DNA from: an uncultured Clostridia bacterium
GTDB lineage: Bacteria; Bacillota; Clostridia; Oscillospirales; Ruminococcaceae
Direction of reading: 5' to 3'
Length of the DNA: 64,000 nucleotides
Assembly (NCBI GenBank): GCA_947625125.1
Contig: CANQNF010000015.1
Coordinates: 1 to 64,000 of the forward strand
Positions 24,822-34,328 of this stretch are shown piece after piece (within the stretch, counting starts at the first letter, position 1; each line of letters opens with the position of its first letter). Made by a program: the position numbers and the translations under genes. The notes under the pieces are model-generated. The model was not told the DNA's origin, searched no databases, and was given only the letters and a program-made list of their open reading frames with translations.

Positions 24822-25033
24822 CCGCTCACCTTCTTCCAAGGCGGCAGGTCATCAGAGGTCTGCTTTTCTTCCAAGTCGGGAATATCAAGAATACACCCAG
24901 CGGAAAAGATGTAAACCTCGCGGTATTGAGTATTAGCCGCTATGAGCGCATCGGTATATTTTGTGTCGCCGAGTTGCGAAAAGGATATGCTATCCCACAT
25001 ATCGCCTTGAACAGTCGTATATGTTTTACTCAT
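24818..25033 (-). CDS. Tail protein X-like (LysM-type)
   Basis: A 71-residue LysM-fold protein like P2 gpX: YTTVQGDMWDSISFSQLGD opens the motif and IFSAGCILDIPDL closes it. It probably helps assemble the hub. It overlaps the tape measure gene by 4 bp and the hub gene by 4 bp. Confidence 0.88.
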   Translation of the reverse strand: MSKTYTTVQGDMWDSISFSQLGDTKYTDALIAANTQYREVYIFSAGCILDIPDLEEKQTSDDLPPWKKVSG

Positions 25034-28000
25034 CTGTAAGCACTCCTTTTCGCGTCTATACCCGCTTCTTCAAGCGCGTCTATAATCTCATCGCGGAGCC
25101 TTTCACTAAATTCGTTAAGGCGTTCTTCAATATCATCGACGTTTCCGCCCTCGACGGTGAATGAGGGCGATATGGAAATCTCGATATTTTGATCGCCGCC
25201 GTATCCGTAGGCGGGAAGCTCGGAATCCGCGCTCAAAGCTTCAAGCGTCGGTGAGATAGTTACGACTTGCACGGCTTCGGCGTTTTCTGCCGCCATAGCC
25301 TGCATAGCTGCCGCTTCGTTGAAATACTGAATAAGCATATCCGATATTTCAACATTCGATATATCTCCCTGCTTGCCGCCAAAGCTGATGAGTTCGGGCC
25401 CGTTCTCTCCGACGAGCGCCGCACCAGGCGAAGCGTTGTCGGTGCCTACGGCGTATGCGCTGATGATTTTGAGATTTTCAATGTCGTTTTCAGCACCAAG
25501 CTCGCGCATTTCGCTGTTTTCACGAATGAGTTCGCGAGTTTCTTCAGCGGTAAATACTTTCTCGCCGCCCTCAAATATCACAAGCTCTGGACCTCTCTCG
25601 CCAACAATGGCAGCACCAGGTTCAGCATTATCCGAGCCGATGGCATAAGCATTGATAAATTTGAGATTATCCGCGTCCTTTTCGATATTGAGCTCGCGCA
25701 GTTCTTTGCTCTCTTGCAGAAGCTGTTTGGTTTCCTCGGCAGTATATACCTTTTCGCCGCCCTCAAACATTACGATTTCGGGTCCGTTTTCGCCTACAAG
25801 GGCAGCACCGGGCGAAGCGCTGTCGGTGCCAACGGCATAAGCCGAGAGCATAGTCACACGGTCTAAATCATTCGCGTTTCTTAATCCCCTCGGCATTGAC
25901 GAACTGCCGCCTGTTTTCTTCGGAGCAGTTACTCCTGGCGCATTGTATAAGGCCATAGCCACAAGTGCCGACAGCCTTTGAGCTTCTTCCACCGCCGCGT
26001 CTGTTCCGCCCCTTATGGCTTCGGCATACGCTTCAACAGTCAGTTCTGCGGCTTCCGCAGCTTCATCCGAAAGATTCAGATCTTCTACGGCTGTTTCAAG
26101 CTCATCTTTCATCTCGCCGTACTGCTCGGAGAATCCTGTCGCAAGCTCCGCAACCGAATCTGTCGCTTCCTGCTGATACTTCTGGACCTCTTGCCAGTTT
26201 TTCACCATTTCGCGTAGTTCGTCGTCGCTTGCCGCCGCCATACCTGCTATCGCGTTTACGCTGTCCTCGCTTCCGTCGGCGAACGAAGCAATGATTTCAC
26301 GCAAGCCGTCAATGTCGTCAACTCTGCCAAGAAGATTCTCAAGGTCAGTATTGTAATCCGACCAGTAGGAAGTCTGCGTCTCAAGTGCGGTGTTAATGTC
26401 GCCTATACTTTTCGGAATGACAACTGCCGCTTCGTCCCAAAGGTCATACTGTCCGTTAATACTCTCATAAGCCGCTTTATAGACTTCGTTGTAGTGCTCC
26501 ACAAGTGCCGCTAAGCTGTCGGCGGTTTCGTCTATCTTTGAAGCGACTTCCATTTCTTCGACGGTTACGCCGTAAATTTCTGCCGCTTCCTGAGCACTGT
26601 AATAGCCGTTCTCTACGGCTTCCAGTGCAGAATCGAGCCGATCTTTGTAATCGTCGATTTCGTCAGCGGATTCTTGCAGGTAATCGGCATTTACGCCGAA
26701 GAATTTGCTTGCAGTTGCAACATCAAGATATCCGAGCTTGACTGCCATAAGGGCGTCGGAAAAGTTCTTAGCGCTTTTTGCAGCGGCTTTCTGAGCTTCC
26801 TCCTGTTTTCTGAGCTCTTCCTGCTGACGCTCGATCTCGTTATCGAGCTCGGCTAATTGTTCTTCCCATTCCTTTCCGTCAGCAACTGCATCGTCGTATG
26901 CCTTTTGCAGCTTTTCTTGTTGCTCGATGGCTTCGTCCCACTTTTTCTTAGCCATGCTGAGGGCTTGGCTTTGAGCTTGCGACATATTGCGGCTTACTCC
27001 GCCATAGCCGTTATTGACCTGCTTTTTCGCCTGCTCATTCAAAAGCTCATTGCCGTGTTCAAGGAGATAGTTATATTCGTCCTGCGCCGCGGCAACGTTT
27101 TTTGTAGCTTCGCTAAGCTCGTTTTGCGCCTCTATCTGTCTAAGATAATTTGCTTCGGCATCAGCTGAAAGCTGGTCTATTTTTTGCTGTTCGAGCTTTG
27201 CTTTTATGACTTCTCGTATGGCGTCTGCCGTACTGCTTAGGGAGTCCGCTTCCTTATTGTAAGCTATTGCAAGCTCCGGCACACGTTGATTCAGAAGACT
27301 GACAACATTTGCAAGCTCTACTTTTTCCTCGGCAGTTCTCGAAGTCTTAGAAGACAGTTCATCAAGCCTGCCTGTCAGGACATTGACGACATCTTCTTCG
27401 CTTTCGAGCTTTCTCATTGCCTCATTATGCTGCGATACCAGATCTTCGTATGCAGCGATATGACTGTCAACTTGCTCGTTAAACTCTTCAAGCGTCTGCT
27501 TGTTCTTCTCAAAGTCTTCTTCGAGAAGAATCATTTCGCCGTGAAGCTGTCTTGCCTGTTCAGAAGTCGCTCCGTATGTATCACAAGCTGCCTCATACTC
27601 CGCGCGGAGTTCTTCAAGCTTGTCTTTCTGCTCCTGAGAGGAAGCGGTTAGTTCTTCCTGCTCTTCTCTTGCTCCGCCGATAGCAACAGCTAATCCGACC
27701 GATGCAACCGTAAGTGCGGCAATACCTCCGATTATCAGACCGATTGGGTTTGCCATCATAGCAGCGTTCAACCCTACCTGCGCTGTTGTTGCCGCTCCCG
27801 TCGCCGCTGTCTCCGCAGTAACCGCCGCAGTATTTGCCGCAGTAGCCGCCGTTTCCTTAGCGGTCAGAGCGAGGTGCAAAGCCTGCACAACATTCATACC
27901 GCTCTTTATCGCCTTGTATGTTGTGTATATCGCCACCAAAGCTCCGACTTCAGCAACAAGAGCGATGAACGCTCGGAGTGCCGCTGGGTGTGCCACCAAA

Positions 28001-29523
28001 AATTCATTTATCTCGGTGAGTATATCGGTGCCGACCTTAGCAAGAGCTTGTAATTCATTTTGATACGCTTCACCGACAGTAGTCTTTACCGCGTCTGCCG
28101 CGGAGTTCAAGAGCGTAAGCTGTCCAGTAAGATTATTCATCTTTATGTCAGCCATACGCTGAGCCGCGCCCGCGCTGTTGTTAATGCTATCCGTGAGCTT
28201 TTGAATGTCGTCCTCGGAAGCATTAAGAATACTGACAAAGCCGGACATAGCACGCTGTCCTGCTATCGCAGAAGCGTTCTGGAGCTGTTCCGCGCCCGTC
28301 ATCTGGTTGAAGTAGTATCTGAGGTCATCGAGCGTTTCGCTGAACGACTTCATCGTACCGTCGGCATTGATAGCGGAATATTCCACCTCGCCGAAAGCGT
28401 CAGATGTGAGCGTTACGCCCTCGAGAAGCCCGTTAAATACGTTTTTCAGCGCCGTGCCCGCGTTGCTTCCCTTGATACCGGCGTTAGCCATAAGTCCGAC
28501 CGCAACCGCAACATCTTCAACGCTGTAACCGAGCGCACCCGCGAGAGCAGCACTGTTCTTGAACGTTTCACCCATTATGGAAACGCTCGTGTTGGAGTTG
28601 GTCGCCGCTGCAGCGAGGACATCAGAAAATCTGGCGGTGTCAGAAGCGGCAAGTCCAAAAGCGGTCAAATTGTCGGTAACTATATCCGACACCATTGCGA
28701 GGTCCTCACCAGAAGCTGCCGCGAGTTGCATAACGCCGTCCATGCCGGACATCATCTGTTCGGCGTCCCAACCTGCCATAGCCATATAGGTCATAGCCTG
28801 AGCAGATTCGGAAGCCGTGAACTTAGTTGTAGCTCCTAACTCTTTTGCGAGAGCCGACAACTGCGCCATATCCTCGGTGCTCGCGCCCGAAAGAGCCTCG
28901 ACAGTAGACATAGTAGACTGGAATTCCGCCGCAAGCTGAACGCAATCGCCGTATGCGTCGTAGATTTCTTTTAGTCCTTTTGCTATGCCTGCGGCAAGCA
29001 ACGCATCGCCGACCGCGGTAATGGAGCTAACGCCTATGTTCCCATAATCTTCGGCTTCAGCATTTACCTTTTCCTGCTCCTGCCGAAGCTCTTCCAATTC
29101 AGCGGTCAGACGGTCGCTTTCAGAGCCGAGATTCTTTGTATCTATGCCCGAACTCTCCAAAACGGTTTCGTAGTGCTCGAGCTTTTCTGTCTGCTTAGTA
29201 AGAGAAACAGAGGTGTTGTCAATAGCCCTCTGTTTCTCTATAAGTTTGTTTTCAAGAGATGAAGAATAAGTTTCGGTTTCGGATATCTCGCGTTGAATAT
29301 TGTCGTATTCCTTTTGCAGATCTGCCAGTTTGCGAGATGTTTTTTCGACGGCGTCCTGCTGCTTTTGATACGCGGCAATATTAGCTTGCTCTTTACTCAA
29401 CGCCTGAATCTGGCTTTGCATTTGCTGAAGCTGCTTCTGGGCTTGTGTAAATGAGCCTTTAAAGCTTGAGCCGAGCTGAGATTCAAGAATAAACCTCATG
29501 CTATATTCTTTTCCGCTTGGCAT
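25030..29523 (-). CDS. Tail tape measure protein
   Basis: A 1497-residue tape measure that sets tail length. An N-terminal coiled coil (1-170), the TP901-type core (about 215-420; AMTYMAMAGWDAEQMMSG, AVGLMANAGIKGSNAG), hydrophobic segments (about 520-640, with AALTVASVGLAVAIGG) and long coiled coils (about 640-930). The C-terminus holds 2.5 tandem copies of a 64-residue unit with GENGPE and FEGGEKVYTAEET. GGAG lies upstream of the ATG. It follows the frameshifted chaperone, as in most tailed phages. Confidence 0.95.
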   Translation of the reverse strand: MPSGKEYSMRFILESQLGSSFKGSFTQAQKQLQQMQSQIQALSKEQANIAAYQKQQDAVEKTSRKLADLQKEYDNIQREISETETYSSSLENKLIEKQRAIDNTSVSLTKQTEKLEHYETVLESSGIDTKNLGSESDRLTAELEELRQEQEKVNAEAEDYGNIGVSSITAVGDALLAAGIAKGLKEIYDAYGDCVQLAAEFQSTMSTVEALSGASTEDMAQLSALAKELGATTKFTASESAQAMTYMAMAGWDAEQMMSGMDGVMQLAAASGEDLAMVSDIVTDNLTAFGLAASDTARFSDVLAAAATNSNTSVSIMGETFKNSAALAGALGYSVEDVAVAVGLMANAGIKGSNAGTALKNVFNGLLEGVTLTSDAFGEVEYSAINADGTMKSFSETLDDLRYYFNQMTGAEQLQNASAIAGQRAMSGFVSILNASEDDIQKLTDSINNSAGAAQRMADIKMNNLTGQLTLLNSAADAVKTTVGEAYQNELQALAKVGTDILTEINEFLVAHPAALRAFIALVAEVGALVAIYTTYKAIKSGMNVVQALHLALTAKETAATAANTAAVTAETAATGAATTAQVGLNAAMMANPIGLIIGGIAALTVASVGLAVAIGGAREEQEELTASSQEQKDKLEELRAEYEAACDTYGATSEQARQLHGEMILLEEDFEKNKQTLEEFNEQVDSHIAAYEDLVSQHNEAMRKLESEEDVVNVLTGRLDELSSKTSRTAEEKVELANVVSLLNQRVPELAIAYNKEADSLSSTADAIREVIKAKLEQQKIDQLSADAEANYLRQIEAQNELSEATKNVAAAQDEYNYLLEHGNELLNEQAKKQVNNGYGGVSRNMSQAQSQALSMAKKKWDEAIEQQEKLQKAYDDAVADGKEWEEQLAELDNEIERQQEELRKQEEAQKAAAKSAKNFSDALMAVKLGYLDVATASKFFGVNADYLQESADEIDDYKDRLDSALEAVENGYYSAQEAAEIYGVTVEEMEVASKIDETADSLAALVEHYNEVYKAAYESINGQYDLWDEAAVVIPKSIGDINTALETQTSYWSDYNTDLENLLGRVDDIDGLREIIASFADGSEDSVNAIAGMAAASDDELREMVKNWQEVQKYQQEATDSVAELATGFSEQYGEMKDELETAVEDLNLSDEAAEAAELTVEAYAEAIRGGTDAAVEEAQRLSALVAMALYNAPGVTAPKKTGGSSSMPRGLRNANDLDRVTMLSAYAVGTDSASPGAALVGENGPEIVMFEGGEKVYTAEETKQLLQESKELRELNIEKDADNLKFINAYAIGSDNAEPGAAIVGERGPELVIFEGGEKVFTAEETRELIRENSEMRELGAENDIENLKIISAYAVGTDNASPGAALVGENGPELISFGGKQGDISNVEISDMLIQYFNEAAAMQAMAAENAEAVQVVTISPTLEALSADSELPAYGYGGDQNIEISISPSFTVEGGNVDDIEERLNEFSERLRDEIIDALEEAGIDAKRSAYR
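25373..25845 (-). repeat. 192-bp tandem repeats in the tape measure gene
   Basis: Two full and one partial copy of a 192-bp unit, visible as matching segments near 25433-25458, 25625-25650 and 25820-25845. They encode A-Y-A-(V/I)-G-(T/S)-D, GENGPE and (V/I)FEGGEKV blocks. Copy-number change here would alter tail length by 64 residues per step. Confidence 0.8.
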
Positions 29524-29530
29524 TTATCCG

Positions 29531-29758
29531 TCATCTCCTTTTTTTGAGTTTTACTCTCTGCCGTGCTTCCTGTCTTGCTTTATCCCGCGCCTGTTTTTCT
29601 TCTGCGATAATCTCATTGTTTGCTTTTATCCACTCACCGAGATTTGACAGAGGCATATTAAGCCAGAAAGAAGCAGGAGTATAATTGTTTTTGGCGAGAA
29701 TCAGCGCAGTTCTTCTAAGCCATTTCCCGCCGTCGCACAATGTTACACCCCACGAAGT
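29531..29758 (-). CDS. Frameshift extension of the tail assembly chaperone
   Basis: This frame is entered by a -1 ribosomal slip at T-TTT-TTA (29758-29764) near the end of the upstream gene. It adds 75 residues to 110 from that gene, giving a 185-residue fusion with a helical, strongly basic end (REKQARDKARQEARQ-type). It has no useful start of its own (the first candidate is TTG 29740 with no ribosome site). The gene pair is directly upstream of the tape measure, where G/GT-type chaperones are always found. Confidence 0.85.
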   Translation of the reverse strand, partial: TSWGVTLCDGGKWLRRTALILAKNNYTPASFWLNMPLSNLGEWIKANNEIIAEEKQARDKARQEARQRVKLKKRR

Positions 29759-30087
29759 AAAAAACTTCTTGCAAGCTTTATTACCTCGAGGTGATCAGAC
29801 ATAGACATATATGCTGCGAATATATCCGAACCTACATTCTCGGTACACGCTCTTGCCGCCAGACGTATAAGGTATTCGCTGTTCATGGCGGGGAGCCCAG
29901 AGTTTTTGCCTTGATTCGAGAGTTCATTTTCGATGCTTAATGCGTCCTGACCGGTGAGCTTAGAGAAGTCGAACGAAAGCTCTGTATATTCCTTGCCCGC
30001 ATACTTGACAGGCTTTCTAAATGTAACGGTCTGAATGGAAGACGCTGTTTCCTCTACTGCAATCTCTTCTTTTATGTTTTCTGCCAT
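29743..30087 (-). CDS. Tail assembly chaperone, zero-frame product
   Basis: A 114-residue protein comparable to phage tail assembly chaperones (XkdN/gpE-like): acidic start, then VTFRKPVKYAGKEYTELSF and a helical domain (LIRLAARACTENVGSDIF). It should bind the tape measure and help polymerise the tube. AAAGGAG sets the start at 30087. The slippery heptamer is five codons before its stop. Confidence 0.85.
   Translation of the reverse strand: MAENIKEEIAVEETASSIQTVTFRKPVKYAGKEYTELSFDFSKLTGQDALSIENELSNQGKNSGLPAMNSEYLIRLAARACTENVGSDIFAAYMSMSDHLEVIKLARSFLLRGV
29758..29764 (-). other. -1 ribosomal frameshift site
   Basis: On the minus strand the heptamer T-TTT-TTA is in the correct phase (codons AGT TTT TTA). 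Slipping -1 reads ACT TCG TGG next and runs without a stop into the 29531 frame. This follows the X-XXY-YYZ rule of programmed frameshifting in tail chaperone genes. Confidence 0.88.
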
Positions 30088-30152
30088 GATAATTACTCCT
30101 TTCAAAAATGGCTGCGGGGGCATATTTCAGCCCCCGCTAAGACGATGATTGA

Positions 30153-30668
30153 TTACTTGCCGAGCGCCGTTCTGACGGCCGCAAGGTTGTCGACGCCGTT
30201 CGCGTCGATGTCGACGAAGTTGAGAGGCTGATAATCCTCCATGAGCACATCGTCGATGTAATACTTTCTTGATATAACGGAGAATTCCTCCGTAATAGCC
30301 TGAGGCGACGAGGGGGAAATGTCGCCGCCGGAACGGGATATCGGCAGCACTTCCATGATGATTTTGTGCGGATGGACGCGCATCTCGCCAGAAGTGGCAT
30401 CGTATTCCTCTACTGCCACACGGCAATCAAGAATATGTCTGCGCATTTCGGTGATGTGGCATGCGTCGGCAGTCGCTGTTCTGAACGCGATAGTCGTTCT
30501 AAGAGCATCGCGATGCCCAAGAACAGGAATATCGACATCTCCGGCAATGCCGGCTCCGTTTACAGCGAATGTCTTGTTGGTGCGAGTGGCATCGGTAAGC
30601 GTTGCCATGCCATAATACTCGGTGCCGTTTTCGTAGATGGCGAAGTTAATTGTTCCGTCTAACTGCAT
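30153..30668 (-). CDS. Tail tube protein (P2 FII-like)
   Basis: A 171-residue major tail tube protein. Typical motifs are INFAIYENGTEYYGMATL at the N-terminus, LRTTIAFRT in the middle and a C-terminus predicted to form the inner barrel (ISRKYYIDDVLMEDYQPLN). It lies just after the sheath gene, as in P2 and Mu. Confidence 0.92.
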   Translation of the reverse strand: MQLDGTINFAIYENGTEYYGMATLTDATRTNKTFAVNGAGIAGDVDIPVLGHRDALRTTIAFRTATADACHITEMRRHILDCRVAVEEYDATSGEMRVHPHKIIMEVLPISRSGGDISPSSPQAITEEFSVISRKYYIDDVLMEDYQPLNFVDIDANGVDNLAAVRTALGK

Positions 30669-30686
30669 TATTTCACTCCTCCTTCA

Positions 30687-32120
30687 TTAAGCCGCAAGAG
30701 CAACCGTCATAAGGTCAACATTGAATGTTTCGTGCAGATCAATCTGCTGAGCAGGAACCGGCGAAGCCATTTCAAGGTCAAGACGGATCTTTCCGGCTAT
30801 AAGATTTGCTGTGGGATTGTTGTCGGGTACATACCGTACCTCGCCGCCATAGAGCTTTCCATCATGGATAAGTCCATTGAGATAGCTGTTGAAGCTGTTC
30901 ACAATGGCGTCGATGGTAACCCTGCTAAGCGGCTTGTCGATATAGGACCAGTATGAGGTGGTGAAGGTGTTGCAGAGGAAGTCCTGCATACGGTTGCAGC
31001 AGATGAATACCTTTGCAACATCGGAGCTTGCGGGATAGCAGCCGGTGTAGTTGCCCCAGACTACCCAGCCCGCGTAATTGAGGACGGTTACGACACCTGC
31101 GGAAACGCTTATCATATCCGCCTGCTGAACCGACAGGCATATCTCGCCGCCAGCCTTGTTGTAGGCACCAGTTATGCTGATAGACTTGTTGGACGGGGAT
31201 TCATACGGACAATCCGCATTTCCTTGATCGATTGAGGCAATCTTTCCGCAGAGGTATGCCGAATAGTCGAACAGGTAATCTCCTACCGCGACGAGCGGCC
31301 AGCAAACTATCATGTTTTCGTCGGTATATCCGTTCTTGTTTTTCCAAGACAGCACCTTGTCGTAGATGTCGGCAGCAGAAGAAGCGGTGTCAATGTCTAC
31401 AACCGCCTTGCCCTTGAACAGTCCGTTTATCGACGGAGCCTTTGCCGCCATTACGGCAGCCACGGCAGGATTTGAGCTCCAACCGGGAGCGCAGATGAGG
31501 TCGGGAACGAATCCGAACAGTGCCATGCACAGCTCGATTTTCTCGACCGCAGCTTCGATGTCGGCAGCAGAGATGTCAGTAGGATTGGCAGCGTTGTAAC
31601 CGATTGTGAGAGTTTCCTCGCTGTATGCCTGACCGTCCTGCAAGAGCTCGATAAGGCAGCTACCGTCATCGTAGTACACCTCGTAATCCTCTCCAAGAGT
31701 GAGTGTGTCGCTCTCGGATTTTGTTACGGTGAGGCCCTCGTCGTTGATCGCGTCGCCGGGAAGCACTACCATGTGGTCGGTTACGGGGAATACGGAAGCC
31801 TGTACGGTGGTCTTATGCTTTGAGGGGTCGAATACGTTGTAGAAAATGGCGGGACTCATTCCGTTGAGCATGAACTGGGCATACATTGCCTGGCACAAGC
31901 TCCATTTCGGCGAGCCGTCGCCGTTTCTCCACTCAGAAGAATAGCCGCCAAGCTCCTTAGCTTCGTCAAAGCTGTAAGCTACCTGCGGCTTATCCACATA
32001 TCCCTTGCCCTGATGACAAGGCCACGCACCAATGTAGAACGGAATTCCGACAGCGGCTTCTTTTACCATCGAAAAGTTGGTATCGTCCTTATAGGTGTTA
32101 ATGCCGTGAGATAAAGACAT
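30687..32120 (-). CDS. Contractile tail sheath protein
   Basis: A 477-residue sheath protein, which proves a contractile (myovirus-type) tail. Landmarks: VPFYIGAWP-like start (AVGIPFYIGAWPCHQGKG), central insertion, then VWGNYTGCYPAS and the C-terminal hand-shake region CNRMQDFLCNTFTTSYW. It forms hexameric rings around the tube. Confidence 0.94.
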   Translation of the reverse strand: MSLSHGINTYKDDTNFSMVKEAAVGIPFYIGAWPCHQGKGYVDKPQVAYSFDEAKELGGYSSEWRNGDGSPKWSLCQAMYAQFMLNGMSPAIFYNVFDPSKHKTTVQASVFPVTDHMVVLPGDAINDEGLTVTKSESDTLTLGEDYEVYYDDGSCLIELLQDGQAYSEETLTIGYNAANPTDISAADIEAAVEKIELCMALFGFVPDLICAPGWSSNPAVAAVMAAKAPSINGLFKGKAVVDIDTASSAADIYDKVLSWKNKNGYTDENMIVCWPLVAVGDYLFDYSAYLCGKIASIDQGNADCPYESPSNKSISITGAYNKAGGEICLSVQQADMISVSAGVVTVLNYAGWVVWGNYTGCYPASSDVAKVFICCNRMQDFLCNTFTTSYWSYIDKPLSRVTIDAIVNSFNSYLNGLIHDGKLYGGEVRYVPDNNPTANLIAGKIRLDLEMASPVPAQQIDLHETFNVDLMTVALAA

Positions 32121-32135
32121 TGTTAATTCCTCCTT

Positions 32136-32408
32136 TTAGATTTTTGACAGCTCGCGATAAGCAAGGCTCAGCGAGTTGTTACCATGATTGATTTTTTCTT
32201 TTGCCTCTGCCACTTCGGTATCCTTGACGACTAATCTTTTAATCATCGGGAATTTCTCAATAACAGAGCCAAGAAGAATTACGGTCACATATTCACGCGA
32301 TCCGCGATAAATAGAACCGTTCTGAATTACGCCGCGGATAGACGGACCAACGTAAACGTAGATTCCGCTTTCCTCCACGGGTTTTGTTTTTGATGATTTA
32401 TAAGGCAC
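32136..32408 (-). CDS. Small protein before the sheath gene
   Basis: A 90-residue protein, unrecognised, with a beta-rich middle (GIYVYVGPSIRGVIQ, EYVTVILLGSVIEKFP) and a helical end. Small proteins in this slot are frequent in Firmicutes myophages and may act in tail completion or sheath assembly. It overlaps the upstream gene by 11 bp. Confidence 0.65.
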   Translation of the reverse strand: MPYKSSKTKPVEESGIYVYVGPSIRGVIQNGSIYRGSREYVTVILLGSVIEKFPMIKRLVVKDTEVAEAKEKINHGNNSLSLAYRELSKI

Positions 32409-32889
32409 TTAGATTTACCTCTCTTTCTATCGGCGATAACATTACCGAAAAAACGATTTCTCCTGCATAATAAGGCGCGGTATCTTCGGGGTAAACGATA
32501 TACTCAATGCCCGCGTCAGTGGCAATCTTATACTTTTTGGCGATAACGCCGTCTTTAAGAAGCCGTAGGATTATCGCATCGATAACGTTCATCAACATTA
32601 TTGAGCCTTCTTCCTCGTCCACGCTATATGTGCAGCATATAAGCCGCACATTTATGAGGGAATTTGACCTCATACCCGTAGGCTGGTCGTATTTTCCGCT
32701 CACCGCCTGTACGATTATGTACGGCACATACTTTTGAACTGCCGAGCTATTCGGCAAGCGCATTTTGTGGACTTCTGGTGCGCGAAAGATTTGAACTACA
32801 TCGTTTTTCTGAACAGCTGTCGGAAGCTCAAAAACTTTGACAATGTTCTCCAAATACGCCTTGAGAGCGTCTAAAAGCATCGGTATCAT
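32398..32889 (-). CDS. Probable tail terminator/completion protein
   Basis: A 163-residue protein with an alternating alpha/beta pattern (IPMLLDALKAYLENIV, VPYIIVQAVSGKYD, INVRLICCTYSVDEEE) like tail-terminator proteins of the gpU/gpS kind. Position between the neck genes and the sheath supports this; the exact family is uncertain. Confidence 0.65.
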   Translation of the reverse strand: MIPMLLDALKAYLENIVKVFELPTAVQKNDVVQIFRAPEVHKMRLPNSSAVQKYVPYIIVQAVSGKYDQPTGMRSNSLINVRLICCTYSVDEEEGSIMLMNVIDAIILRLLKDGVIAKKYKIATDAGIEYIVYPEDTAPYYAGEIVFSVMLSPIEREVNLSAL

Positions 32890-32891
32890 TT

Positions 32892-33500
32892 TTATCTCCC
32901 CCAGCCGTTCAAAATCCGCGTGACTTCATGATCGAAGCGTTTTTCAAACGTTTCCTTTGTGTGCTCCGCTATCGCTTCTTGGAGATCACTATTGCTGCTC
33001 ATCATCTGAGGTACAGACGGCCCGAGAAGCTCTCGTATAGGGAGTCTATCTTCACCGGCGCGCTCGAAAACTCCGAAATGACGCCCGGTTCCTACTGACT
33101 GAGCAAAAGCATGATTGAGTTCAGTAGCCACAGAAGTGCGCTTTACACGAGTTACAATCTTTCCACTTTTAGAAATTTTGGTGTCAAAAGAAATAAGAGG
33201 AATATGATACCCTCTAAAATCAATCGCAACGCCATATTCGCCTTTGTGGGTGTGAAACTCCGTATAGGTATGACGTTTGAAATCAGAATCGCCGATAATA
33301 TAAAGCTTTCTCACATCTTTTGAGGCGAGGTTTGCTGAGCTTTTTGCCGTTCTTACAGCAGCCGCACCAAACGCTTTTGCAAGGCCGCCTCTAATCCCGA
33401 CAAGAAGCTTTTCTGCATCTTTTAAGCTGGTTCGTCCTTGACTATCGTCGATATCAACCCATAATGATTGGGCTGCTTTTTCCGATGTAATATCGCTCAT
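32892..33500 (-). CDS. Minor tail protein Z-like
   Basis: A 202-residue protein matching the prophage minor tail protein Z family. The characteristic end is FERAGEDRLPIRELLGPSV followed by PQMM. In lambda-like phages gpZ acts at head-tail joining or tail connection. It overlaps the next upstream gene by 4 bp. Confidence 0.8.
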   Translation of the reverse strand: MSDITSEKAAQSLWVDIDDSQGRTSLKDAEKLLVGIRGGLAKAFGAAAVRTAKSSANLASKDVRKLYIIGDSDFKRHTYTEFHTHKGEYGVAIDFRGYHIPLISFDTKISKSGKIVTRVKRTSVATELNHAFAQSVGTGRHFGVFERAGEDRLPIRELLGPSVPQMMSSNSDLQEAIAEHTKETFEKRFDHEVTRILNGWGR

Positions 33501-33862
33501 TCGTCATACGCCCCCAGTTCAAGCCTGAGCATTCCCATTTCGCAATCAGATGTGATAATGCGGTATTTCTGGTAAAACGGCCGCCCAAGTGCGCTTCCGT
33601 CGGAAATCTCGATATACCTTTTTTGCTCGGGGATAATCCCGTCCATATCCGCTTGGGAAATATGTGCTACTGCCGTGACAAGATGAATGCCCTGCATATC
33701 CGAGATAACAGCAGGGCGTTCATTCTCTTTGGTCTTTGTGAGAACGACAGGAATATCTGCATATTCCTCACCGTCGTATCGGACTGAATGAGTTTCTGCA
33801 AATTCCTCGGCATTGAGAAATACCGATTTGATGTCATTCTCTACTGATTCTTTGAAGCTCAT
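33497..33862 (-). CDS. Probable head-closure / neck protein
   Basis: A 121-residue protein, start FKESVENDIKSVFLNAEEF, then IPVVLTKTKE. This start pattern and position between the capsid genes and gpZ are typical of head-closure proteins that follow the capsid in lambda-type head modules (gpFII-like). Coupled by overlaps to both neighbours. Confidence 0.7.
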   Translation of the reverse strand: MSFKESVENDIKSVFLNAEEFAETHSVRYDGEEYADIPVVLTKTKENERPAVISDMQGIHLVTAVAHISQADMDGIIPEQKRYIEISDGSALGRPFYQKYRIITSDCEMGMLRLELGAYDE

Positions 33863-34302
33863 ACAATCGGGTCACCCGCTGCAAGGTCAAGACTGTCGCT
33901 GTCAGCTTCAAAGAACTCGTCGAGCTTCTGTATCAGCTTTGTTTTACCGATGTTGGGAGAAAAACTCACGCCGTAGGCTTTTGCTATTTCCCGAAGCTCC
34001 TGAATGTCAGTTTCTTCGGAATAATTTGGGCGGCTTTCTCCGTCTGCGGATTCGGAAGATTCCTCGTCGGTTTCCTCTTCATCGGCTTCCTGCTCCTCAA
34101 CATCATTGGTTTCTCCACTGGTATTATCAGCGGATTGAACAGCTTCCATGTCAACGGGGTTAACCGCTTTCGCCACACCAAGGGAAATAAGACGAGCCGC
34201 TTCGGTATCTTCTACCTCAAACGGCTTATCACTTGCTCTTTTGGGTTTTACGCTTCCGTTGACATTGTGGCCGTATATGCCGGATATGATTTTAATCAAC
34301 AT
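33859..34302 (-). CDS. Phage protein with C-terminal HeH/LEM-like domain
   Basis: A 147-residue protein. The N-terminal part (1-55) is a small beta domain, residues 58-100 are an Asp/Glu/Ser-rich disordered linker, and residues 105-135 resemble a HeH/LEM helix-extended loop-helix motif (IQELREIAKAYGV, IGKTKLIQKLDEFF). It sits in the slot where lambda has gpFI, which assists DNA packaging. The role is inferred. Confidence 0.7.
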   Translation of the reverse strand: MLIKIISGIYGHNVNGSVKPKRASDKPFEVEDTEAARLISLGVAKAVNPVDMEAVQSADNTSGETNDVEEQEADEEETDEESSESADGESRPNYSEETDIQELREIAKAYGVSFSPNIGKTKLIQKLDEFFEADSDSLDLAAGDPIV

Positions 34303-34328
34303 AACCTTTGCTCCTTTCTTGCCGCCGA

